From the NCBI RefSeq assembly GCF_010093595.1, contig NW_022985458.1:499842-563841 (forward strand): a stretch of 64,000 bases of DNA. The letters are read 5' to 3'. Position 1 is the first letter of the stretch. Each line of letters begins with the position of its first letter. The position numbers and the translations under genes were made by a program. Of this stretch, positions 36,290 to 47,060 are shown piece after piece. The DNA is from Mytilinidion resinicola. Lineage: Eukaryota > Ascomycota > Dothideomycetes > Mytilinidiales > Mytilinidiaceae. The notes below the pieces were generated by a model, which ran no database searches, was not told the origin of the DNA, and worked only from the letters and a program-made list of their open reading frames with translations.

Positions 36290-38785
36290 TAGGCTTTTAG
36301 AACTGCAAACACGATGTAAAGGCTAACGCAGTGCAACTCAGACTACCTTTTGACGAAGCTACTACCTCCTAGCTGGGGCACCCCTTCCAGTGGTATTAAG
36401 CGAGCAAGAGTGCACCCCGAGCAGCGCGATATCCGTATGCTCACCGCAATAGGCTTTTAGACCTACAAAGGCTGACGTAGCGCAACTCAGACTATCTTTT
36501 GGCGAAGCTGATACCTACTAGCTGGGGCTCCTCCCACCACAGTCCGATTTGAACTCCATTTTTAGTGTCCAGTTCCACGCCCTCCAAATTGGCCCCCCTG
36601 GCCCGGCCCCCCTGGCCCGGCGCCCCGCCCGACATCACCCTCCTGCAGAATCCCCTTCCAGTGGCACCGAGCGAGCAAGAGTGGACCCCGAGCAGCGCGA
36701 TATCTGTATGCTCACCGCAATAGGCTTTTAGATGATGTAAAGGCTAACGTAGTGCAACTTAGACTATCCTTTGACGAAGCTACTACCTACGAGCTGGGGC
36801 ACCCCTTCCAGTGGCACCGAGCGAGCAAGAGTGGACCCTGAGCAGCGCGATATCCGTATGCTTACCGCAACAGGCTTTTAGAAGTACAAAATACGATGTA
36901 AATGCTAACGTAGTGCAAATTAGACTACCTTCTGACGAAGCTACTACCTACTGGCTGGGGCACCCCTTCCAGTGGCACCGAGCGAGCAAGAGTGGACCCG
37001 GAGTAGCGCAATATATCTGTATGCTCACCGCAGTAGGCTTTTACATGATGTAAAGACTAACGTAGTGCAACTTAGACTCTCTTTTGGCGACGCTACTACC
37101 TACTAGCTGGGGCACTCCTTCCAGTGGCACCGAGCGAGCAAGACTGGACCCCGAGCAGCATGATATCGGTATGCTCGCCGCAGTAGGCTTTTAGATGATG
37201 TAAAGACTAATGTAGTGCAACTTGGAGTACCTTTTGACGAAGCTACTACCTACTAGCTGGGGCTCCTCCCACCACGGTCCGATTTGAACTCCATTTCTAG
37301 TGTCCAGTTCCACGCCCTCTAAATTGGCCCCCCTGGCCCGGCGCCCCGCCCGACATCACCCTCCTGCAGAATCACCTTCTAGTGGTATCCAGTGAGTAAG
37401 AGTGTGGGCCCGGAGCAGCAATATACCTGTATGCTCACCGCAACAGGCTTTTAGACCTACAAAGGCTAACGTTGCGCAATTTAGACTACGTTTTAACGAA
37501 GCTACTACCTACTAGCTAGGGCACCCCTTCTAGTGGCACTGAGCGAGTAAGAGTAGACCCTAAGCAGCGCGATATCTGTACGCTAAGCTTTTAGACCTAT
37601 AAATACGATGTAAAGGCTAACGTACTGCAATTTAGACTACCTTCTGACGAAGCTACCTCCTACCAGCCAGGGCACTCCTTCCAGTGGCACCGAGCGAGTA
37701 AGAGTGTAGGCCCGAAGCAGCAATATCTGTATGCTAGGCTTTGAGACCTATAAATAGGATATACAGGCTAACGTAGTGCAAATTAGACTACCTTTTGACG
37801 AGCCTACTACGTACTAGCCAGGGCACTCCTTCCAGTGGTATCGAGCGAGCAAGAGTGTGGGCCCGGAGCAGCAATATACCCGTATGCTCACCGCAATAGG
37901 CTTTTAGACCTACAAAAGCTTACCTACTGCAAATTAGACTGTCTTTTAGCGAAGCTAATACCGACTAGCTAGGGCACCCTTTCTAGTAGCACCGAGCGAG
38001 CAAGAGTAGACCCGCAGCAGCGCCATATCCGTACGCTAGGCTTTTAGACCTATAAATATAATGTACAGGCTAACGTACTGCAAATTAGACTATCTTTTAA
38101 CGAACCTACTACCTCCTAGCTGGGGCACCCCTTCTAGTGGCATCGAGCGAGCAAGAGTGTAGGCCCGGAGCAGTAATATATATCCGTATGCTTTTTAGAC
38201 CTACAAAATACGATGTAAAGGCTAACGTACTGCAATTAGACTACCATTTAACGAACCTACTACGTACTAGCTAGGGCACCCCTTCCAGTGGCACCGAGCG
38301 AGCAAGAGTGGACCCGCAGCAGCGCGATATCCGTACGCTAGGCTTTTAGACCTATGAATATAATATACNNNNNNNNNNNNNNNNNNNNNNNNNNNNNNNN
38401 NNNNNNNNNNNNNNNNNNNNNNNNNNNNNNNNNNNNNNNNNNNNNNNNNNNNNNNNNNNNNNNNNNNNNNNNNNNNNNNNNNNNNNNNAGACCTATGAAT
38501 ATAATATACAGGCTAACGTACTGCAAATTAGACTATCTTTTAACGAACCTACTACCTCCTAGCTGGGGCACTCCTTCCAGTGGTATCGAGCGAGCAAGAG
38601 TGTAGGCCCGGAGCAGCAATATCCGTACGCTAGGCTTTTAGAACTGCAAATACGATGTAAAGCTAACGTAGTGCAAATTAGACTGTCTTTTGACGAACCT
38701 ACTACCTACTAGCCAGGGCACCCCTTCCAGTGGTATTGAGCGAGCAAGAGTGGACCCTAAGCAGCGCGATATCCGTATGCTCACA
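36290..38785. repeat. satellite array, unit about 151-160 bp, at least 14 copies
   Basis: A head-to-tail array marked by the repeated phrase CTTCCAGTGGCACCGAGCGA at about 36382, 36651, 36806, 36966, 37109, 37376, 37527, 37678, 37829, 37980, 38133, 38284, 38575 and 38727. Spacing is mostly 151-153 bp; two longer steps (about 268 bp) carry an extra block with GGCCCCCCTGGCCCGG. Units also contain GCGATATCCGTATGCTCACC and CTTTTAGACCTACAAATACG. Copies differ mainly by C/T and G/A, often CpA to TpA, which suggests mild RIP of the array. No gene lies in it. Confidence 0.9.
38369..38488. other. assembly gap (120 N) inside the satellite
   Basis: A run of N. The flanking bases on both sides are the same unit phrase (ACCTATGAATATAATATAC), so the gap sits within the tandem array and its real size, and the copy number, are unknown. 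Open frames that read through it are artefacts. Confidence 0.95.
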
Positions 38786-39790
38786 CTTATGACCTGGTGC
38801 TGTACACTCCACTTTCTCTACACGGAGCTACCACGCTGCTTCAAAGGAACTCGCTGCTCCGAACAGCAGGCAGATATTAGGGCTTTATGAGAGGCTCACC
38901 GCCGAGGCTCCTCTATCACTTCCATATTCTACATTCTTCGCACTACCCCGCTCTAAGGGAGCTCCCTGCTCAGAATAGCAGGCGGGAATTGAGGCCTATA
39001 TAAAAGACTCAACACCAAGGTTCCTCCATCACTTCTACACTCCACTTTCTTTGCCCGAGCAGGCAGGAATTGGGCTCATATAAAGGGCTCTACACCAAGA
39101 TTTCTTGATTACTTCTACACTCTACACTCTTCATACTACGCTGCTCCAAAGGAGCTCACTGCTCCGAATGACGGGCAGGAATTAGGCCTATATAAGAGAC
39201 TGAACACCAAGGTTCTTCCATCACTTCTACACTCCACTTTCTTTGCCCGGGCAAGCAGAGACTGGGGCCTACTTAAGAGGTTCAGTACCAAGGTTCCTTC
39301 ATCACTTCTACACTCCACTTTCTCTGCACGGAGCAACCACTGACACACAAGTTTCAGAGCTAGGCCACACTCTACATTTTCCGCACCACTCTGCTCTGAA
39401 GGAGCTCACTGCTCTGAATAGCAGGCAGGAATTGGGCCTATATAAGAGGCTCCACGCTAGGGTTCCTCCGTCACTTCTACACTCCACTTTCTCTGACGGA
39501 GCAACCACCAACACACATGTACCAGAGTTGAGTGTTGACTGAAGCTTCGGCATAGCCCGCAGATATCCTTTGCTCCACATTCTTCGCGCTGCGCTGCCCC
39601 GAAGAGCTCACTGCTCCCAAGGAGCTCACTGCTCCGAATAGCAGGCGAGAATTGGGCCTATATAAGAGGCTCAACGCCAGGGTTCCTCCGTCACTTCTAC
39701 ACTCCACTTTCTCTGACGGAGCAACCACCAACACACAAGTTCCAGAGCTGAGTGCTGATTGAAGCTTCGGCATAGCCCGCAGATATCCTT
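38786..39790 (+). repeat. tandem promoter-like units with TATA boxes upstream of the HMG-box gene
   Basis: A degenerate module is repeated about seven times. Each has a GGAGCTCACTGCTCCGAATA-like stretch, a GCAGG..ATTGGGCC stretch, a TATATAAGAGGCTC box (about 38991, 39073, 39186, 39428 and 39658; altered at 38868 and 39267), then AACACCAAGGTTCCTCC and a pyrimidine-rich TCACTTCTACACTCCACTTT. The last two are a 220-bp tandem duplication (GAAGCTTCGGCATAGCCCGC at 39541 and 39761). The layout resembles repeated core promoters, all facing the HMG-box gene. Whether they are transcribed is unknown. Confidence 0.75.
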
Positions 39791-40538
39791 CGAGTATACT
39801 AGAAGCTCGGTCACTAGGTGAGTCGGACCTCTCCTTTTTGACCCAAGCCTTTTACTTACGAGCCTGACCTGCTGACCTCATCAGGGTTTACCCCTTGCGT
39901 GTATACGTGCTTGAATGCTCGGAGGCCTTCTAACGGCATCGTCGGCACGGCGAACTGACCAAGTCTCGGCCCGAAGACGGCGACTGCGCTACCTAGGTAG
40001 ATACATCTACCTATCCTTCTTCACCAAAGCCCTCCACTCCTAAGACTGACCTACGAACTTCATCAAGCTCAATCATCTGCGTGCACACCTACTTGTCTGC
40101 GCGGAGCCCTCCTGGTCGTGCGGCTTGCCTGGGAGACTGATACGACTTCTGCGCGGCACGTGGTCTATTGGGCCCGTCACGCCTCAAGAAGGGCAGTTTC
40201 GAGCACATCCGTGCGCAGCTACACCTCGCAGTCTCCTCTTCATTCACCTGCGCCAAATTGCTCGCAGTTCGCCAGCTTCTCCGAATGCCCTGCGCAGCGG
40301 TGACATATCGTTGACTGCAGCTCAAGTCAGGAGTGGAAACCATCCGAGTTGCGGCGGTGAAGCGGTTTTCTGCTCGGGGGCTGGGAGGTGCGAGAGTACT
40401 TAACCTGCCGTTGCCCGAGTGACTGTCGTCCTCAAACCCTCGACCGAACAACAACCTCACCCGACTGCTTCCACCCTCCTGCTTCCACCCTCCTGCTTTC
40501 ATCTCCTCAACTCAATCATTCCTCAACCAACGGGCGAA
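39791..40538 (+). promoter_or_regulatory. upstream region and probable 5' UTR of the HMG-box gene
   Basis: GC-rich spacer between the TATA-unit array and the ATG at 40539. It contains degenerate repeats of the GACCTGCTGACC..CATCA type shared with 35300-36240, and pyrimidine-rich stretches near the start (CCACCCTCCTGCTTCCACCC at about 40471). No clear TATA box close to the start. The open frame can be extended upstream to 40419, but the AAATGTC context at 40539 is the better start. Confidence 0.45.
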
Positions 40539-41674
40539 ATGTCGTCCACCGTCTCTACCCAGATGGACCCCGTCGAGGAGCATGCCAACATCATTGCTCA
40601 ACAGTTCCTTGCCAATGGAGCGAATTCTGTCGCGTACCTCGGCGTCGACAACCTGACGAGCTTCGACCTTGAAGCCCATCGCAAGGTCATCGCGCGCATT
40701 GAGGAGCTGTTCCATTCTTCCGTCAAGTCTGAATTCATCGCTGCAGCCGGATATTGGAGCTTCAAGCTTTCTAGCCACTGTGCTCCCCAGTCAGAGGAAA
40801 TCGCCAACAAATCTGCGACCGCGAAAATCAATCCATTGGAGCTCTCTGAAGAGCTCGCAAAGGCCCGCCTCGCAATCCTCCGTGGCAAGAAGAATTCAAT
40901 CCCACGCCCGATGAATAGATGGATGTTGTGGTCGACACCGCGTCGCCCTGAATACAAGGCTCGCTACCCCGAGTTGACCAACCAGCAGATCTGTAAGTCC
41001 TCGTCTCCCTCTCTCACCTTGTCTTGTAACCAATCTTCCTGGTAGCTGGTCGCATGGCTGTGGATTACCATAAGCTACCGGCCGAAGAAGTCAACTTCCT
41101 GCAGAAGCAGGCCGACCAGACAGCTCTGATCCATTCTATCCTTCATCCTGGGTACAAGTATCGTCCCCGCAAGGCTGGAGAGGTGCGTCGTCGGCAGCGA
41201 CGTGCAGTCCGAGGTGTCGCAGCGGCTGTGACTCCACCACAGATTCAGAATGGTACTTTCGGCGAAGGCTTCAGCAATCCAATTGTGTTCAATGCATCCG
41301 TGTCTCAACCAAACTCGCTTGGACAGTCAGAGGATCAGCAGAAGACAGGACCCCCAGACGGAGTCAAGCTTGCCGATATGACTCCGCAAGGGACATGGAC
41401 TCCGGAAGATCCACAACAACCATGGCGCACGGCAGAAGTTACGCGCATGCCTGGCCTAGATGAGATGTTCAGCAAGTCCTACGGCTTGCAGGAAGCTGAC
41501 CCAGCAACCCTTACCGATGAAGAGTTCATGAAGAATTTGACCAACAGCATCGAGGAAGAGCTTGCTCGGATGGACGATAGTGACAATATGTTCCAATGGG
41601 CTCCTCAGGATATGTCTGGCACCGACACCGGCAACGCCGCATGGAGCAGCGACAACTTCGACTTCAACTTGTAA
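40539..41674 (+). CDS. HMG-box transcription factor of the mating-type (MATA_HMG) kind
   Basis: A predicted 360-residue DNA-binding protein. Exons 40539-40992 and 41046-41674 are separated by a 53-bp intron (GTAAGT..GGTAG) that splits a serine codon after its first base inside the HMG box. This position and phase are those of the conserved intron in MAT1-2-1-type genes. The box spans about residues 118-200: SIPRPMNRWMLWSTPRRPEY, ARYPELTNQQIS, then HPGYKYRPRKAGEVRRRQRR, the basic tail typical of fungal mating-type HMG proteins. The N-terminus (VEEHANIIAQQFLANG..) has no known domain; the C-terminus is acidic (EEELARMDDSDNMF..DNFDFNL) and may activate transcription. The reading frame is intact and GC-normal, without RIP. 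No SLA2 or APN2 is nearby, so this is probably a MAT-like paralogue and not the MAT locus itself. Confidence 0.87.
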
Positions 41675-43148
41675 GCAGTGGTAAACCTGATCGTCTTTCC
41701 TGTAAGCTCGCTCCAACGTCCAAGAAGCCCACAACAGCCGCTAACAAGACACAGTCTTACGAGCATTACGACAATCGGCTGAACGCTTATGACTATGCAA
41801 CGGCTGCTCAGACCACTGGGCAAGAGATGTTCTTGGATCGTAACGACATGAGAGGAACGACAACGGGTTTGCTGCAGCTTTGGTTATTCAACCACGGTTG
41901 CCACGATTCGACTTTTGGCTTTGAGAGAGTTCTGCACCTTGTACGGACCACGAGAGAAAACTGCTTTTGCATCTGCTTTTTGCATTCACCCATTGGCGGC
42001 TAATTGGGAGTCAACGACGACGAGACTCAATTCCCTTTTTCCTTTTGTTCTGTGGTTTTTTCTACCCCCAGAGTTGGACTTGCATCGGAGCCGGAAGAGA
42101 AGTTTCAACGAGCTTTCCGACGATGAATTTCTTTTCTCTCTATCACTGGCGAGCATGCTGGTATTGGACGGGGTCGACGGGTCTGTGGGAGTCTACTCAG
42201 GCTTTCCAGACTCGGTATGCGGTTTCCTTTCTTGCAATAGGTCTGTCTTTGGAGGAATAGTTGAAAATCGGCGAGTATCTTGTCTTAGTACTAGGACTGC
42301 TAGGGATTCTTTTTAAGTCTTAAGCGGACTTGGATTACTTTAGGACTTAATGAGCTCGACCGGAACAGGGTATTGCGACAGTAAATAGAAAAGCCAAAAA
42401 AAACAATTCCAAAGCCATAGGCTATAGTATACTTAAATAAATGGTCCTTAGATGCAGGCGTGAGATATAACTCCGGATGCTGAATATGATAACCATAACA
42501 CACCCCAGGAAGCCAATGCATATAATAAGCATCTACTGCATGATATAGAGAAGCGATGTGCTGAATTTAGCAATGCCAGCCTAAGCTTTAATGGTGTTGT
42601 GGTGTTGTCACAGAAGCGGTCGAGACAGCCCTCCCCTCCCGTACTACAACTCAACCACAATAACACAAACAGGTACCTAATAACGCACGAGGAGTTTCCT
42701 ATAGGTCCATACAACTAGCTCGTATGCGTAGTTTGTCGATAGCTTATTAATAATGCCGTGGCTGAGCCAACTTCCGGGCGTAGGGAGCCTCGTTTCGGGA
42801 ACCGCAAAGCGTCGGAGGCTATATTTCCAGCAATTCGCGTCTCCCTCTTACTAAACTTGCTGGGGAGGATCCCATAGGTGTAACCATCCTCAGCGTACAC
42901 TTCATTAGGCTGTGCGGGCAATAGTGCCAAATCTCGCCCAGGGAACGGGACCAAGGGGCGCCAGGAGTCGACGGCATAGAAAGTAAGTCAAAATTAGACC
43001 AATCCTAGCCATATTGCACACATAGATGCTCCTAGCCACCCATAAGTATTCTGAATAGGTATCGGTACAGCCAGGCCCTTTGGTCGAAGTATGGCATCCA
43101 CTCCCTATTCACCCCAGGGGTGTCTCGCAGTGACCAGGGATGCTCGTG
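41675..43148. other. 3' flank of the HMG-box gene and unassigned spacer
   Basis: The first few hundred bases are the likely 3' UTR. Several frames are open on both strands but overlap each other and show no domain. At 42730-42960 a minus-strand stretch (EDGYTYGILPSKFSKRETRIAGNI) looks protein-like but is short, lacks an ATG and is not recognised. Otherwise I see nothing. Confidence 0.45.
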
Positions 43149-43612
43149 CAATTCGAAGTCTTCCGAGCACTCGAGTATTTTTCCAGGGATCCCTGATGCT
43201 CCCTCAAGCACCTCCAGCTTCGCAAACCATATGCAACCGGCCAAAATTCCTATGTTTGGTTTTTTCTTTGTCCGCGTACCCCGCCACGCCCTCCCAACGA
43301 CGGCGATATCCACACAACTCGAAGTCTCCCGAGCACTCGAGTATTTTTCCAGGGCTCCCTCAAGCTCCCTCAAACACCTCCAGCTTCGCAAACCATATGC
43401 AACCGGCCAAAATCCTTAAGTTTGGTTTTTTCTTTGTCCGCATACCCCGCCACGCCCTCTCCCCACGCGACGGCGACATCCCCACAACCCGAAGTCTCCC
43501 TCACACTCGAGCATTTTTCCAGGGCTCCCCGACGCTCCCTCAACCACCTCCAGCTTCGCAAACCATACGCAACCGGCCAAAACCCGCACGTTTGGTTTTT
43601 TTTGTTTTGCTT
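43149..43612. repeat. tandem repeat, three units of 166-170 bp
   Basis: Units begin at about 43149, 43315 and 43485 with CAATTCGAAGTC or its variants. They run through CACTCGAGTATTTTTCCAGG, CACCTCCAGCTTCGCAAACC and GTTTGGTTTTTTCTTTGTCC. They diverge by a few bases and small indels. Open frames across it exist on both strands and are by-products of the repeat. Confidence 0.9.
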
Positions 43613-43959
43613 TGGTCCCGCTAACTAACCTCGTTTCTTGGCGTCTCTTCCCGACTCGACTGGCAGGGCAATGATTTTCGCAACCGCCTTGTTTTCTCCC
43701 CAAGCCCCCGGAATTATGTTTCCAGCGGACCACCAGAAAAGCCTCTCCCTCTACCACCTCGGCCCTGCACATCCCCCCCCCTCTCTATGGGGCTAGATTC
43801 GAATGTTTGGTTTCCTTTCATCCCCCACAATTTACGTTTTGCGGGGGCGGGTGGATGCTTTGTCCGTCCAAAGCCACGCTCGCTCGCTCGCCCCGCCCAC
43901 GCTCAGACGCTCGGGGGCGCCACCTCGCCGAGACGAGACGGGAGAGAGGGGACGAGAGC

Positions 43960-45345
43960 GGGAATCCCAGGCCTTTTTTTTTTTTTTTTCTTTTGGGGTG
44001 TGTGCTGGGAAAGGGAAAAGATCCCCGCCCACTGACTGGTCTGCGGCGGGGCCCCCGTTTGCTCGCTCGCTGGGGGACTTGCTGCGGACGCGGCTGGGGA
44101 ACAGCGCGGCTGGGGAACAGCGAGGCTGGGACAGGGCGGGCAGACGGGAGGGATCGATCCCAAGGCGCTCCTGCTCCTTTGTTTCGGGAGCGGGAAGATA
44201 GGGGGGATGGTTCCCAGGATCCGTGGGCGTGGGTTATGCTTCGTGGGGAATCCTAGGCTTTTTTTGGTGCTGGGAAGAAAAAGATCCCCGCCCGCTGGTC
44301 TGCGGCGGGTCCCCGTTTGCGCGCTGGGGACTGCTGCGGACGCGGCTAGGAATATGAGACTGGGACGTGGCGGTAAGACAGGAGGGATCCCAGGCCTTTT
44401 TCTGGTGCTGGGAAGAAAGATCTCGCTGGTCTGCGGCGGGTCCCCGTTTGCGCGCTGGGGGACTGCTGCGGACGCGGCTGGGAAACATCGAGACTGGGAC
44501 GTGGCGGTTAGACAGGAGGGATCAATCCCAAGGCGCTCGCTCCCTTTGTTTCGGGAGCGGGAAGATAGGGGGAGATGGTTCCTAGGATCTGTGGGCGTAG
44601 GTTATGCTTTAAAGGTGTGAGGACTCGACAGGCAAACAGCAATTAGAAAAGGTTGCATTGCTATGCTATAGAAGTTGTGATACAAAGAGAGAAAGAAGGT
44701 CAAGGGCGCGGCTGCTAGAAGTAGGTTCCTGGCGCGTTTGGCGCTAGCTGCTAGTGCGCCCTCCTGATCATCACGTAACCACGTGACGTCTCGTGACTAC
44801 AGGTGAATGTCGCTTGCAAAACAAAGGAAAAGGCCGTCCAAGGCCTGACAAAAGGAGATCCCAGGCTTTTTTCTGGTGCTGGGAAGAAAGATCTCGCTGG
44901 TCTGCGGTGGTCCTGTTGCTCGCTGGAGACTACTGCGGACGCGGCTAGGAATATAAGACTAGGACATAGCGGTAAGACAGGAGGGATCCCAGGCTTTTTT
45001 CTGGTGCTGGGAAGAAAGATCCCCACTGTCTGCGGGCGGTCCCGTTGCTCGCTGGGGACTGCGGACGCGGCTGGGAACATGAGACTGGGACATGGCGGTC
45101 AGATAGGAGGGATCCCAGGCTTTTTTTTCTGGTGCTGGGAAGAAAGATCCCCACTGGTCTGCGGCGGGTTCCCGTTTGCGCGCTGGGGGACTGCTGCGGA
45201 CGCGGCTGGGAAACAACGAGACTGGGACATGGCGGTCAGACAGGAGGGATCGATCCCAAGGCGCGCCCTTTGTTGAGGGAGCGGGAAGACAGGGGGAGAT
45301 GATTCCCAGGATCCGTGGCGTAGGTTATGTTTTGTGGGGATTAGA
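43960..45345. repeat. GC-rich tandem array, 125-136-bp units in higher-order groups
   Basis: Units share CCCAGGCTTTTTTCTGGTGC, GGGAAGAAAGATC, CTGGTCTGCGGCGGGTCCCC, GCTGGGGACTGCTGCGGACG and CGGCTGGGAA..GAGACTGGGA, at about 43964, 44251, 44387, 44858, 44986 and 45112. A longer terminator block (ATCGATCCCAAGGCGC..GGGAAGATAGGGGGA..GGATCCGTGGGCGTAGG) recurs at about 44152, 44520 and 45248, making three higher-order groups. A solo LTR interrupts the array at 44616-44850. The stop-poor composition creates long overlapping frames that I do not regard as genes. Confidence 0.88.
44616..44850 (-). repeat. unmutated solo LTR of the element A/D family
   Basis: 235 bp from TGTGAGGACTCGACAGG to AAGGCCTGACA (plus-strand reading, same as element A). 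A perfect AAAGG duplication flanks it (44611-44615 and 44851-44855). Compared with the LTRs of A and D it keeps the C and G residues that are T and A there, so it escaped RIP or is younger. It shows the ancestral LTR sequence of the family. Confidence 0.92.
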
Positions 45346-45985
45346 GATTGTATAAAGGAGATGATGTATAAAGGAGATGTATGAAGGAGATGGCAAAGTA
45401 TATGGGTTGTGGAAAGGTCTTTTTCTAAAAGGAATAAATAAATAGACGGCAATCGAGGAAAGAATAGAATTATAAGGTGAAATAGAGACTATTGGAAGTT
45501 CCTATTGTGGAGCTTTAAGATAGAGAATAGAGAGAATATACGCAGAAACACATATAATACATCTAGCAGGAACACCAAAGAAACAATAGAGATTACTCGG
45601 CACGGGCAAGTCGAGGTCACGAATCCATATACACCTTTAATGGACACTACCGAGTATCTGCAATACGCTTGTAGATATAATATGATATGTGAATGCAGTC
45701 GCCGAAGCCTACCCAGCTAGGTTATCGACGACACCTACTTTTGAGACGACAACCCTACGTCGAGGCCCCATCCTCTACCAAGCCCAAGGGATCAACCTCG
45801 TTCCCACGTTCACCTGCAATAATTCGAGATGTTGGGGTATAGCCAACGTACACGGAAGCTGGTCCAGGATAGTGAACGTCCACCTGCAATTATTCGAGAT
45901 GTTGGGAATAGCCAATGTACACGGAAGCTGATCCAGGATAGTGAAGCCTCCCTAAAGTCTAAGCACAGTACTAAGCCAAAAGTCT
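45346..45985. other. spacer with short direct duplications
   Basis: No gene recognised. GTATAAAGGAGATG-type repeats lie at about 45350-45390. A ~70-bp unit is duplicated at about 45808-45877 and 45878-45945, sharing CACCTGCAAT..ATTCGAGATGTTGGG, a GTACACGGAAGCTG stretch and TCCAGGATAGTGAA. Confidence 0.5.
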
Positions 45986-45989
45986 GTGT

Positions 45990-46725
45990 GCACGAGCTCG
46001 GGCGGCGGGTGCCAAGAAGCAGAAGAAACGGGGTCCAGGCGACGGGCTCCAGGCAACGGGCTCAGCGCGACGGGCTCCAAGAAGCAGAAGAAACGGGCGA
46101 CTGCCAAGAAGCAGAAGAAACGGGCAACAGGCCTGGCAACGGGCCCCAGGCTCCTGGGCTCCAAAAGCAGAAGAAACGGGTGACAGGCGACGGGTGACAG
46201 GCGGCGGGTGCCAAGATGCAGAAGAAGCAGAAGAAACGGGCTCCAAGAAACGGGCTCCAAGAAACGGGCTCCAAGAAGCAGAAGAAACAGGCTCCAAAAA
46301 GCAGAAGAAACGGGCTCCAAGAAACAGGCTCAAGAAGCAGAAGAAGCGGGCTCCAGGCGACGGGCTCCAGGCGACGGGTGTCGAGATGCAGAAGAAGCAG
46401 AAGAAACGAGCGATAGGCGACGGGCTCTAGGCTGCAGGCGACGGGCGCCAAGAAGCAGAAGAAGGGGGCTCTAGGCGACGGGCCCCAGGCGACAGGTGCA
46501 AGAAGCAGAAGAAACGGGCTCTAAGAAGCAGAAGAAGCGGGCTCCAGGCAACGGACTCCAGGCGACGAGTGCCAAGAAGCAGAAGAAACGGGCGACAGGC
46601 GGCAAGAAACGGGCGACAGGCGGCGGGTGCCAAGAAGCAGAAGAAACAGGCTCCAGGCCTGGCGACGGGCGACAGGCCTGGCGACAGGCTCCAGGCGACG
46701 GGCGCCAAGAAACGGGCTAAGGGGG
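45990..46725. repeat. A/G-rich minisatellite without stops in several frames
   Basis: About 735 bp built from two short motifs, AAGAAGCAGAAGAAACGGG and CTCCAGGCGACGGG, in irregular alternation. Because the motifs contain no stops in most frames, long frames run through it on both strands: Lys/Gln/Arg-rich (KKQKKRAPGDGL-like) on plus and Phe/Leu/Ser-rich on minus. The frames overlap, begin and end at the repeat edges and have no homology-like character, so no gene is called. The sequence is not RIP-mutated although AT-rich RIP DNA begins right after it. Confidence 0.88.
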
Positions 46726-47060
46726 TGAAAACACCAAAATTGCAGCGCCCAATAATAAGACCTAAGAAGTTAGCATTTACTAGAATTAATTAACCTTTTT
46801 TAGATAGACTAACGGCTAAGACACTAAAGCAGAGGCTTAAGAATAACTTAGTCCCCTGTAGCCTAATAGAGAAATAGAGAGCTATAGAAGGCCTGCCGAT
46901 TATAATACCTAATATCTCTAAGATCCTAATACTTATAAATGTTTTCGCTTTTATATCCTAGTAAGTATTAAAAGTAATAAGTATTAGAAACGCAGGCTTA
47001 ATACCTTTACTAATAGCGTAAAAGAGTAGACCTAATAGAAAATTATAAAACTTCTTTTAT
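46726..47060. repeat. AT-rich RIP-type DNA left of the inverted 410-bp repeats
   Basis: An abrupt change from the GC-rich minisatellite to TA-rich sequence with frequent stops. Not assigned to a family; it could be the end of a retroelement body cut by the 410-bp repeat. Confidence 0.4.

Noticed and set aside
38338..38605. Open frames spanning the N run
   Set aside because: They consist mostly of unknown residues across an assembly gap in a satellite.
36290..41674. Idea that this is the true mating-type locus
   Set aside because: The HMG box and intron fit MAT1-2-1, but neither SLA2, APN2 nor any other usual MAT neighbour is seen, and both sides are tandem repeats. A MAT-like paralogue is the safer reading.
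43787..45302. Long overlapping open frames in the GC-rich array
   Set aside because: They occur on both strands and in several frames at once, begin and end with the repeat units and show no domain. They come from stop-poor repeat sequence.
45829..46793. Lys/Gln-rich (plus) and Phe/Leu-rich (minus) open frames
   Set aside because: By-products of the minisatellite; all frames overlap and lack start context or conservation signs.
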